From Dehalococcoidia bacterium (GTDB lineage Bacteria > Chloroflexota > Dehalococcoidia > Dehalococcoidales > Fen-1064): a stretch of DNA of 6,447 bases. Numbering within the stretch: position 1 is the first letter of the stretch; every line of letters starts with the position of its first letter. A program made the translations under genes and the position numbers. The stretch is from contig JAUYDN010000067.1 of assembly GCA_030691775.1 (NCBI GenBank), positions 1 through 6,447 on the forward strand, written 5' to 3'. The notes beneath the pieces were generated by a model. The model made no database searches. It saw nothing but the letters and a program-made list of their open reading frames with translations, and was not told where the DNA came from. Positions 1 through 5,305 of this stretch are shown one piece after another.

Positions 1-495
1 AAGCAGAACTTCGTCCTCACACCCACGAACGAAAAGGAAAGAGAGCTGGCGCGCAAGGTGGAGAAGTTCCTCGCTGAGCACGGCGCGCAAGTCTCCATTA
101 TGTCCCCGCAGGAACACGATGAGATAATGTCCGTGGTGCTGGGGCTGGCGCATTTCATCGCTATCGTCTCGGCAGACACATTGCTCGGCTTCAAGAACTT
201 CGCGGAGATGAAAAAAATCGGCGGGACGACATTCAAGGTGCTTTATACACTCGTGGAAAGCGTCATCTCCGAGGACCCACAGTTGTACGCCACGCTCCAG
301 GTCAACTTCCCGGATATCAGCCGGATAGAGGGGCTTTTCCAGAAGAACACCGCGCTGTGGGCAGAGATGGTCAGGAACAAGGATAAAGAAGGCTTCGCGA
401 AGAGGATGGCAGAATTACGGGAGAAGCTGGAGAAGACCGACCCCGCCTTCCGCCACGCTTACGAGAACATGTACAGGATTACGGAGGGGATGTAG
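1..495 (+). CDS. tyrA: Prephenate dehydrogenase, C-terminal part (5' end outside window)
   Basis: The reading frame is open from the first base and ends at TAG 493-495, giving 164 visible residues; the NAD-binding N-terminal domain lies before the window. The visible part begins with KQNFVLTPTNEKE, the segment that enters the helical dimerisation domain of TyrA proteins. It then shows SPQEHDEIM, with the family's conserved His-Asp at about visible residues 39-40, and LGLAHF, with a second His near residue 51 where the family usually has LPH. The family oxidises prephenate (or arogenate) with NAD(P)+ in tyrosine synthesis, in the cytoplasm. A GTG at 58 is an internal codon, not the start, because similarity continues upstream of it. 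The end of the protein is acidic and basic helix (AELREKLEKTDPAF) with no ACT domain, so feedback control through a C-terminal ACT domain is not evident. It converges on the SDR gene. Substrate preference (prephenate or arogenate) cannot be told. Confidence 0.85.
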   Translation, partial: KQNFVLTPTNEKERELARKVEKFLAEHGAQVSIMSPQEHDEIMSVVLGLAHFIAIVSADTLLGFKNFAEMKKIGGTTFKVLYTLVESVISEDPQLYATLQVNFPDISRIEGLFQKNTALWAEMVRNKDKEGFAKRMAELREKLEKTDPAFRHAYENMYRITEGM

Positions 496-507
496 GGGAA
501 GCTGGGT

Positions 508-525
508 AGCTATCAGCTAATAGCT
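508..525 (+). terminator. Small AGCTAT/ATAGCT hairpin after tyrA
   Basis: AGCTAT (508-513) pairs with ATAGCT (520-525) across a 6-nt loop and is followed by TTT, 13 nt after the tyrA stop. The stem is short and AT-rich and the T run is brief, so it is a weak terminator candidate at best. The same 11-mer AGCTAATAGCT (515-525) recurs at 4460-4470, so this may instead be a dispersed short repeat. Confidence 0.25.
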
Positions 526-563
526 TTCGGCTCTTTGGCGGTAAAATCCTACCCCACTCATTG

Positions 564-612
564 TCATTCCAGCCCCGTGTCATAGTACGGGGTAAACTCC
601 AGCTGGAATCCA
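564..612. repeat. Nested inverted repeat, 49 bp
   Basis: ATTCCAGC (566-573) and GCTGGAAT (602-609) form perfect outer arms. Inside, CCCCGT (573-578) pairs with ACGGGG (587-592). The start TGTCATTCC and end GGAATCC resemble short GTCATTC-type intergenic repeats that many bacterial genomes carry in numbers. It sits between convergent genes and could fold in either transcript. Only one copy is in the window, so membership in a repeat family is inferred. Confidence 0.55.
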
Positions 613-627
613 GTAAAGCCGTTTTGC

Positions 628-672
628 GGTGGGTTACGTCACCAATAAATCGGAGGACTAACCCAACCTACA
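628..672 (-). repeat. GGTGGGTTA palindromic repeat, reverse-strand copy
   Basis: Read on the minus strand this 45-nt unit starts TGTAGGTTGGGTTAGTCC and ends ACGTAACCCACC. It is a diverged relative of the four near-identical copies at 5058, 5159, 5958 and 6019. The outer arms pair (TGGGTTA with TAACCCA) and an inner stem CCGAT/ATTGG closes a TT loop. It overlaps the 3' end of the SDR gene, supplies its TAG stop, and could act as its transcription end or 3' hairpin. Confidence 0.8.
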
Positions 673-1453
673 CCTTCGCTCTCCCCTCCATAAACGCCCT
701 CACTTCATCGTCGTTCACGGAGTGCCCGGTGAAAGTATTCCCGGTCTGTTGCGCCAGCCATAGCGCCGCTTCTGCAATCTGTTCCGGTTTTTTCATGTTG
801 TTCAGGATTTCTTCCGTGAGCCCGCGTTTGGCGAAGACCGTCTTGAAGCCGTCGGTAGCTACGCCGCCGGTGGGGTACAGGTCGTTCACCGCGATATTGT
901 ACTCTTTCACTTCCTGCGCCAGTCCCCAGGCAAAGAACTCGATGCCCACCTTGGTGATGCTGTAGCAGACCTCGCCAGGCGGCGCCTTGCGCTTGGCGGC
1001 AGCCGATGACATGCAGATGATACTGCCGCTCTTCTGCGCAATCATCGTCGGCAGGACAGCTTTAGCACAGAGGAAATTGCCGCGCAGGTTGACCTTCATC
1101 ATCAGGTCCCAGTACTTTACCGGCAGGTCGATGACGAAGGCATTCAGGTTGGCGGCGGCATTATTTACCAGGATATCGATTCTGCCCCACTCATCCAACA
1201 CTTGTTTCGCCATGTTTTCGATATCCGCATCTACGGTGAGGTCGGTGCGCACCGGAATCGCCGTGCCTCCAGTGGCTCTTATTTCAGCAACCGTCTGGTG
1301 GATGGTACCGGGTAGTTTGCTGGTGCCTTCTTTTTCCGTACGTGCCACCACTGCCACTCTCGCCCCTTCCCCGGCAAACGTCAAAGCCATCTGCTTGCCG
1401 ATACCGCGGCTACTCCCCGTAACTATCGCCACTTTGCCATCGAGCTTCCCCAA
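668..1453 (-). CDS. SDR-family NAD(P)-dependent oxidoreductase, HSDL2-like
   Basis: A 261-residue classical short-chain dehydrogenase/reductase, about the usual length. Visible motifs: TGSSRGIG (residues 12-19) for the dinucleotide-binding glycine turn, DLT near 71-73, NNAA (97-100), VNLRG with the tetrad Asn at 122, CMSS (Ser149/150), and catalytic Y164-S-I-T-K168. An insertion of about 17 residues around 44-60 (SKLPGTIHQTVAEI) after the first beta-alpha-beta unit, together with DLMMKVNLRG, resembles the HSDL2-like subgroup. The post-catalytic PG segment is altered to YPTGGVATDG. The start is TTG (1451-1453), chosen because AAGGAG lies 7 nt upstream and MGKLDGKVAIVTG begins as SDRs normally do. 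The stop TAG (668-670) lies inside a palindromic repeat. It is divergent from the CoA-transferase operon, so a role on the same acyl-CoA or hydroxy-acid pathway is plausible but inferred; the substrate is unknown. Confidence 0.9.
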   Translation of the reverse strand: MGKLDGKVAIVTGSSRGIGKQMALTFAGEGARVAVVARTEKEGTSKLPGTIHQTVAEIRATGGTAIPVRTDLTVDADIENMAKQVLDEWGRIDILVNNAAANLNAFVIDLPVKYWDLMMKVNLRGNFLCAKAVLPTMIAQKSGSIICMSSAAAKRKAPPGEVCYSITKVGIEFFAWGLAQEVKEYNIAVNDLYPTGGVATDGFKTVFAKRGLTEEILNNMKKPEQIAEAALWLAQQTGNTFTGHSVNDDEVRAFMEGRAKV

Positions 1454-1460
1454 CTGCGTT

Positions 1461-1466
1461 CTCCTT
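1461..1466 (-). promoter_or_regulatory. Shine-Dalgarno site of the SDR gene
   Basis: AAGGAG on the minus strand, 7 nt before the TTG at 1451-1453. The ideal spacing supports this non-ATG start. Confidence 0.75.
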
Positions 1467-1486
1467 CTGCGTCGTCGTGCGCTTCA

Positions 1487-1516
1487 ACTGTAGCAAAGAG
1501 CCTACGGTAAGGTCAA
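1487..1516 (-). promoter_or_regulatory. Candidate promoter of the SDR gene
   Basis: On the minus strand TTGACC (1511-1516) is followed after 18 nt by TACAGT (1487-1492), 5/6 and 4/6 matches to the -35 and -10 consensus. Transcription would start near 1480, about 27 nt before the TTG. A TATGAT (1521-1526) just upstream is an alternative -10 without a good -35. A perfect 10-bp palindrome GTGGCGCCAC (1532-1541) lies 15 bp upstream and could be an operator, but there is no second copy to support that. Confidence 0.35.
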
Positions 1517-1563
1517 ATCTATCATAGCGCCGTGGCGCCACCCACGAACAATGAAAATGGAGG

Positions 1564-1724
1564 TGTCATTCTGGAGCCCTTCATAATCGCTCAGGGTAAA
1601 CTCCGCGAAGAATCTCAGGGAGGTGCGATTTTCCCCCGCCACTAGATTCTTCCCTTCGGCTTCGCTCAGGGCAAGCTGTCGTCCCGATAAAGTACAGAAG
1701 GATCGGGACTCCTCCAGAATGACA
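1564..1724. mobile_element. MITE-like element with 13-bp terminal inverted repeats
   Basis: TGTCATTCTGGAG (1564-1576) and CTCCAGAATGACA (1712-1724) are perfect inverted repeats bounding 161 bp. Near the right end GTCCCGA (1681-1687) and TCGGGAC (1703-1709) form a further hairpin. The middle has the AGAATCT / TTCGGCTTCGCTCAGGG wording typical of dispersed TCATTCTG-type intergenic repeats. It encodes no transposase. A clean target-site duplication is not visible. It lies between the SDR and CoA-transferase promoters. A 77-codon frame running through it is not a gene. Calling it mobile is an inference from its structure. Confidence 0.55.
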
Positions 1725-1936
1725 AGATGGACCATTTTCTAGGTAAATTAAGTCAGGTTAAATTTCAGTTGTTCGGTTATCAGTTTACGTTTGAAATCGA
1801 TAGCAGAAAGTTAGATTTGCCTGGCTTTTCCGGATCATGGCTCAGTTATAAAAACTTAATTTGGACAAGAGTGGGACTGAAGGGGGTTTTTCCTGCATAT
1901 GTTTTCGTTTCGCGGATGCCTGGTTATTCATCACAC
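1725..1936. other. AT-rich intergenic stretch without a convincing gene
   Basis: This segment between the MITE-like element and the operon promoter is richer in A+T than the flanking genes. An 81-codon frame (1727-1972) crosses it but has no ribosome-binding site, no recognisable motif, starts beside the MITE edge and runs through the -35/-10 elements at 1937-1965. The stretch may be an upstream control region of the CoA-transferase operon or decayed sequence; no paired operator sites were found in it. Confidence 0.5.
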
Positions 1937-1965
1937 TTGACTAATTCCATGTTTTCCACTAATAT
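1937..1965 (+). promoter_or_regulatory. Sigma-70-type promoter of the CoA-transferase operon
   Basis: TTGACT (1937-1942) and TAATAT (1960-1965) are separated by exactly 17 nt, 5/6 and 4/6 matches to consensus. Transcription would start near 1972, leaving a leader of about 19 nt that still contains the GGAG ribosome-binding site. Position, spacing and leader length agree with each other, which makes this the best promoter in the window. Confidence 0.6.
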
Positions 1966-1979
1966 GCCGTAAAAGACTC

Positions 1980-1983
1980 GGAG
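1980..1983 (+). promoter_or_regulatory. Shine-Dalgarno site deciding the TTG start at 1991
   Basis: GGAG lies 7 nt before TTG 1991-1993. No ATG occurs near the expected N-terminus; the alternative GTG at 2000 would be 16 nt away from the site, so TTG is preferred. Confidence 0.6.
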
Positions 1984-1990
1984 TAGCTTA

Positions 1991-3208
1991 TTGGTAACGG
2001 TGCTCCACGGCATTAAAATCCTCGAATACACCGAAATGGTCGCGGGACCCTACTGCGGTAAACTTTTCGCTGACCTCGGTGCCGACGTTATAAAAATCGA
2101 ACCGCCGGAAGGCGACCGCGCCCGCTGTTTCGGACCTTTTCCTGATGATAAACCCCACCCTGAAAAGAGCGCCCTGTTCCTCTATAACAACACCAGCAAA
2201 CGCGGTGTCACCCTCGACCTGAACAAACATGCGGGAAAAGACGCGTTCAAGCGCTTGCTCCAATGGGCGGATGTGCTCATCGATAACCACCCCAACGGGC
2301 ACCTGGCTCAGCTCGGATTTGAAGATGCCACGATTCAGGCTATTAACCCGCACCTTATATTTACCTGCATCACCCCCTATGGCCGCACCGGTCCCCGTGA
2401 AGATGTTAAAGGTGATGAGCTAACGATTGCGCATGCCGGAAGCCTCGGTAACGTGTTACCTTCCCGCTCGGCAAATATCGACCGCGCACCGGTGAAGCCG
2501 GGTGGTTCCCAGGTGGGTTACCAGAGCGGTATTACCGCGGCATTCGTTACTCTAGCGGCACTGCTGGGAAGGGGTAAAACAGGCAAAGGACGCATCATCG
2601 ATATATCCATGCAGGAAGTGATACTGGGGTTAATGCGCCCGTCGATTACCGGCGCCCGCTACCTGCGCGCTCACTGGGGCAGGGTGCCGGACCGTCCGCC
2701 CGCGATGGGGAGAATGCAAACAAGTGACGGCTACCTGGTGCTGGGAGCAGTGGAAGACCATCACTTTGGTGCTCTACGGGAGGTGATGGGCAATCCGTCA
2801 TGGCTCGCGGACGACCGCTGGCTGATAATGGCTTACCGCACGCACCACGCCCCGGAAATCGCCCCGTTGCTGGATGCCTGGATGGCGCAACAGGAGAAGG
2901 ACGACATTCATCATAAGCTGGCGAGGCGCGGCGTGCCGCTGGGTCCGGTCAATTCTGTCAAAGACCTGCTGGAGAACGAGCAGTACGCTTTCCGAAAATA
3001 TTTTCACGAAGTTGAGCATCCGCTTGCGGGCAAACAAAAATACCCCGGCTGGCCGTATCTTATGTCCGCGTCTCCACCAACTGTATCGCGTCCCGCACCG
3101 CTCCTCGGTCAGCACAACGAGGAAATATTGTGTAAAGAGATTGGCTGCTCCGCCACGGAATTCCAGCGTCTGAAGAAATCCGGAGCCTTTGGAAAGACGA
3201 AGCGATGA
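1991..3208 (+). CDS. CaiB/BaiF family III CoA-transferase, subunit lacking the catalytic Asp
   Basis: A 405-residue protein of normal family length. It opens with the family signature GIKILEYTEMVAGPYCGKLF, then ADLGADVIKIEPPEGD (residues 27-42), NNTSKRGVTLDL (66-77), ADVLIDNHPNG (93-103) and TGKGRIIDISMQE (197-209). Family III enzymes move CoA between carboxylic acids through an Asp-bound acyl and CoA intermediate. That Asp normally sits in a GGxQADYQAG-like stretch before LAAL; here it reads GGSQVGYQSG, so the expected Asp is Gly176 (codon GGT, 2516-2518). The rest of the fold looks intact and the frame is clean to TGA 3206-3208, so this is not an obvious pseudogene. The gene overlaps the next CoA-transferase by ATGA, and the partner has the Asp. 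I infer a non-catalytic or structural subunit of a heteromeric enzyme. The substrate is unknown. Expression is likely from the promoter at 1937-1965. Confidence 0.9.
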   Translation: MVTVLHGIKILEYTEMVAGPYCGKLFADLGADVIKIEPPEGDRARCFGPFPDDKPHPEKSALFLYNNTSKRGVTLDLNKHAGKDAFKRLLQWADVLIDNHPNGHLAQLGFEDATIQAINPHLIFTCITPYGRTGPREDVKGDELTIAHAGSLGNVLPSRSANIDRAPVKPGGSQVGYQSGITAAFVTLAALLGRGKTGKGRIIDISMQEVILGLMRPSITGARYLRAHWGRVPDRPPAMGRMQTSDGYLVLGAVEDHHFGALREVMGNPSWLADDRWLIMAYRTHHAPEIAPLLDAWMAQQEKDDIHHKLARRGVPLGPVNSVKDLLENEQYAFRKYFHEVEHPLAGKQKYPGWPYLMSASPPTVSRPAPLLGQHNEEILCKEIGCSATEFQRLKKSGAFGKTKR

Positions 3209-4434
3209 AATACGAAAACATGCCATTAGAAGGTGTACGGGTGGCTGATTTCTGCTGGGTGTGGGCAGGTCCCTTCGCCTGCATGTTGCTGGCGATGCTT
3301 GGCGCGGAGGTCATCAAGGTCGAAGGGCACAAGCGTACCGACCTCACCCGTCACAGCGTCGTCTGGCCCCTCGCCGACCCCTCCCCTACCGTCGTCCCGC
3401 CCAACCAGGGTATGTCTTTCAACTCGGTGAACATGAACAAAAAGAGCGTCACGCTGGACATCAGCCAGCCGGAAGGGGCGGCGCTGGCAAAACAGCTGGC
3501 GGCAAAGTGTGATATCGTCATCGATAATATGCGTGCCGGGGCGATGGAGCGGGCGGGTCTGGGTTATGAGGCACTACGCAAACTCCGGCCGGACATCATC
3601 GTTATCTCGTCATCGAGCCGCGGTATGGCAGGACCCCAGCGCGATTTTGGCGGCTATGCGACCATCCATAACGCCATCGGCGGTGAGGCTTATCTGACCG
3701 GTTATCCTGATGGCGACCCTTCGACCACCAGTGGCGATACAGATTTAATGAACGCCACCACCACGGCGTTTATCGCCCTTGCCGCACTTCATCACCGCAG
3801 ACAGACCGGCGAGGGGCAGTTTATCGATTATTCACAGTGCGAGGGTACGACGTCGCTCATCGGGGAGGCGGTGCTGGGCTACCAGATGACGGGACGGGTG
3901 CCCGAGCGGATGGGTAACCGGCATCCCTATTACGCTCCCCACAATGTCTATCAGTGCTGGGGAGTCGACCGCTGGCTGGCGCTGGAGGTGCATTCGGACG
4001 AAGAGTTCGCCGCACTTGCGCAGGTCATCGGTAAACCGGAATTAGCTGAAGACAAACGGTTCAAAACGATGAAAGCGCGTAAGCGGAATGAAAAGAGACT
4101 GGATAGTATCATCGAGGAATGGACGCGGGAGCGCGACCGCGACTGGATAGTGAACGAGTTCTGCCGGGCGGGCATGGCGGCAGCGCCATCGCGGGACTGG
4201 CAGGACCTTTACGCCGACCCCCATCTCCGTACCCGCGAGGCTTTTATCACCGTACAGCACCCGGAAATCGGTCCCCTGGAGATGGTGGGGGTACCCTGGA
4301 AAATGAGCGGATACACTCCACCAGCCAACCGCGCCCCTCTCCTCGGCGAGCATAACGACTACGTCCTGCGGGAGATTCTGGGACTGAGCGAAGACCAGGT
4401 GCGGGAACTGAGAAGGAAAGATATAATAAAGTAG
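3205..4434 (+). CDS. CaiB/BaiF family III CoA-transferase, catalytic subunit candidate
   Basis: A 409-residue family III CoA-transferase. It begins MPLEGVRVADFCWVWAGPF, followed by LGAEVIKVEGHKRTD (residues 32-46), NMNKKSVTLDIS (76-87), CDIVIDNMRAGAMERAGLGY (102-121) and TGEGQFIDYSQCE (201-213). Asp180 in SGDTDLMNATT aligns, counting back from LAAL, with the Asp that carries the acyl group in this family. The C-terminal part has the usual RAPLLGEHN motif (376-383). The ATG overlaps the stop of the upstream gene (ATGA), and no strong Shine-Dalgarno site precedes it, so translational coupling is likely. The first of the two genes lacks the Asp, so the pair may form a two-subunit enzyme, as known for benzylsuccinate CoA-transferase BbsEF. 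Which acid is activated cannot be deduced. No strong terminator follows. Confidence 0.92.
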   Translation: MKYENMPLEGVRVADFCWVWAGPFACMLLAMLGAEVIKVEGHKRTDLTRHSVVWPLADPSPTVVPPNQGMSFNSVNMNKKSVTLDISQPEGAALAKQLAAKCDIVIDNMRAGAMERAGLGYEALRKLRPDIIVISSSSRGMAGPQRDFGGYATIHNAIGGEAYLTGYPDGDPSTTSGDTDLMNATTTAFIALAALHHRRQTGEGQFIDYSQCEGTTSLIGEAVLGYQMTGRVPERMGNRHPYYAPHNVYQCWGVDRWLALEVHSDEEFAALAQVIGKPELAEDKRFKTMKARKRNEKRLDSIIEEWTRERDRDWIVNEFCRAGMAAAPSRDWQDLYADPHLRTREAFITVQHPEIGPLEMVGVPWKMSGYTPPANRAPLLGEHNDYVLREILGLSEDQVRELRRKDIIK

Positions 4435-4458
4435 GATAACGGGATTCATAAATCCAAA

Positions 4459-4485
4459 AAGCTAATAGCTGATTGCTTCTAGCTT
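4459..4485. repeat. AGCT-rich inverted repeat before the exonuclease gene
   Basis: AAGCTA (4459-4464) pairs with TAGCTT (4480-4485). The 16-mer AAAGCTAATAGCTGAT (4458-4473) matches the reverse complement of 511-526, just after tyrA, at 15 of 16 bases. Two inverted copies in short intergenic gaps suggest a small dispersed repeat rather than a dedicated terminator; there is no T run after it. Confidence 0.4.
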
Positions 4486-4499
4486 AAAGCTTGCAAAGT

Positions 4500-5006
4500 A
4501 TGACCAGACATTCAGAATGTGACGCTTACCTTGATATCGAGACAACCGGACTTGCGCCGCCGGCCGCCGCCATTACCGTCATCGGCATTTACCTCGTAAC
4601 GGGTAACCAGGACAGGTTCGTGCAGTTGGTGGGCGATGATATTACCATTGCAAACCTGCTCGAAGCGCTCGAGGGGGCGGACACCATCTACACCTACAAT
4701 GGCAAGCGGTTCGACCTGCCGTTCATCCGCGAGACGCTGGGGATTAACCTCGAACAGCAGTTTGCTCACCGTGACCTGATGTTCGATTGCTGGGAGTGCA
4801 ACCTTTACGGAGGGTTTAAAAGGGTGGAGGTTCAATTAGGCATCGAGCGTGAGTGCAAGGGTTTGAACGGCTATGACGCCGTATTACTCTGGCAAAGGTA
4901 CCAGAACTACGGCGATGAGCAAGCCCTCGACCTGCTCCTGCGCTACAACAGGGAAGACGTGGTGAACCTGAAGGCGCTGAGAGAGAAGCTGGGAGAGAGG
5001 CTGTAA
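4500..5006 (+). CDS. YprB-like ribonuclease H-fold (DEDDy) exonuclease-type protein
   Basis: A 168-residue protein with the RNase_H_2/YprB fold. Numbered from ATG 4500, motif I is YLDIETTGL with Asp12 and Glu14; motif II is YTYNGKRFDLPFI with Asp72; motif III is YNREDVVNL with Tyr149 and Asp153 (Y-x3-D). All four acidic residues of a two-metal DEDDy exonuclease are present, so it should be active on nucleic acid, cytoplasmic, polarity unknown. An extra HRDLMFDC segment (about 90-97) precedes motif III. The in-frame TTG at 4491 would add three residues; ATG is preferred, although neither has a good Shine-Dalgarno site. It lies 65 nt behind the CoA-transferase operon across an AGCT-rich spacer, so it may be read through from it. 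A PD-(D/E)XK nuclease lies further downstream on the same strand, and YprB-like domains are often near such nucleases, which suggests DNA repair or processing. Confidence 0.85.
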   Translation: MTRHSECDAYLDIETTGLAPPAAAITVIGIYLVTGNQDRFVQLVGDDITIANLLEALEGADTIYTYNGKRFDLPFIRETLGINLEQQFAHRDLMFDCWECNLYGGFKRVEVQLGIERECKGLNGYDAVLLWQRYQNYGDEQALDLLLRYNREDVVNLKALREKLGERL

Positions 5007-5037
5007 CGATAAGTCAAAAGTTAAACGGCAAAAGTGA

Positions 5038-5071
5038 GTTTGTAGGGTGGGTTAGTTTGTAGGGTGGGTTA
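5038..5071 (+). repeat. 17-bp perfect tandem duplication of a palindrome arm
   Basis: GTTTGTAGGGTGGGTTA occurs twice head to tail (5038-5054, 5055-5071). The first is an orphan left arm with no right arm, and the second belongs to the full palindrome at 5058-5102. This looks like slippage or an aborted repeat insertion. Confidence 0.85.
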
Positions 5072-5102
5072 GTCCTGATTTATCGGGAACGTAACCCACC
5101 AA
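5058..5102 (+). repeat. GGTGGGTTA palindromic repeat, copy L1
   Basis: A 45-nt unit beginning TGTAGGGTGGGTTAGTCC and ending ACGTAACCCACCAA. Outer arms GGTGGGTTA/TAACCCACC give a 9-bp stem; inner stem CCTGAT/ATCGGG (one T-G wobble) closes on TT. It follows the exonuclease gene by about 50 nt and could serve as a 3' hairpin for it. It is followed by the linker at 5103-5154. Confidence 0.9.
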
Positions 5103-5154
5103 AAAGTAAGCGCATTCTTTGTATTGGGATAAAACAAATAGGGAGAGCCATTAG
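5103..5154 (+). repeat. Linker A, 52 nt, repeated at 6064-6116
   Basis: This A-rich linker from AAAGTAAGCGCATTC to GAGAGCCATTAG follows palindrome L1. The copy at 6064-6116 differs by one base (G to A) and one extra A in the run near TAAAA. Apart from a 5-bp TTTGT/ACAAA possibility it shows little structure and no reading frame of note. Confidence 0.85.
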
Positions 5155-5158
5155 TGGT

Positions 5159-5203
5159 TGTAGGGTGGGTTAGTCCTGGTTTATCGGGAACGTAACCCAC
5201 CAA
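5159..5203 (+). repeat. GGTGGGTTA palindromic repeat, copy L2
   Basis: Identical to L1 except the inner left arm is CCTGGT instead of CCTGAT, which still pairs with ATCGGG through wobbles. It is preceded by TAGTGGT and followed by TGTTAGAAAAG, as is the copy at 5958. The 63-nt stretch 5152-5214 matches 5951-6013 with one mismatch. Confidence 0.9.
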
Positions 5204-5228
5204 TGTTAGAAAAGCATATGAATTTTAT

Positions 5229-5266
5229 GGTGGGTTTCTCGCCGATTTATTAGCAGTACTCCCACC
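5229..5266 (+). repeat. Diverged palindrome variant V1 before the NIPSNAP-like gene
   Basis: GGTGGG (5229-5234) pairs with CCCACC (5261-5266); an inner GCCGAT (5241-5246) faces ATTAGC (5249-5254) across TT with one mismatch. It shares the GGTGGGTTTC start with the variant at 6138. Both variants are the last element of their block before the next gene. Confidence 0.65.
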
Positions 5267-5294
5267 TTACAGTTTCTTGAAACTACAATATAAT
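5266..5294 (+). promoter_or_regulatory. Candidate promoter and operator of the NIPSNAP-like gene
   Basis: A perfect TATAAT (5289-5294) lies 17 nt after CTTACA (5266-5271, 4/6 to the -35 consensus), whose first base is the last of palindrome V1. The inverted repeat GTTTC-TT-GAAAC (5272-5283) fills most of the spacer and could bind a repressor. Start near 5301 would leave almost no leader and would exclude the GGAG at 5295-5298, so either the transcript is nearly leaderless or the true promoter is further upstream. Confidence 0.3.
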
Positions 5295-5298
5295 GGAG
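5295..5298 (+). promoter_or_regulatory. Shine-Dalgarno site deciding the GTG start at 5306
   Basis: GGAG sits 7 nt before GTG 5306-5308. The ATG at 5293 is in another frame, so GTG is the supported start. Confidence 0.55.
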
Positions 5299-5305
5299 TC
5301 AGACG

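Noticed and set aside
541..559. AATCCTACCCCACTC as a half copy of the V-type palindrome
   Set aside because: It resembles the right arm at 6164-6175 but has no left arm nearby and several differences.
1502..1735. 77-codon minus-strand frame
   Set aside because: It lies almost wholly within the MITE-like inverted-repeat element and its product resembles no protein; such frames are common by chance in these repeats.
1727..1972. 81-codon open frame in the AT-rich gap
   Set aside because: No Shine-Dalgarno site, no motif, start abuts the MITE-like element, and the frame overlaps the -35/-10 promoter of the next operon.
2512..2520. GGTGGGTTA, the repeat arm, inside the first CoA-transferase gene exactly where Asp became Gly
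   Set aside because: A single 9-mer with no right arm and an intact frame; most likely coincidence rather than a repeat insertion that caused the change.
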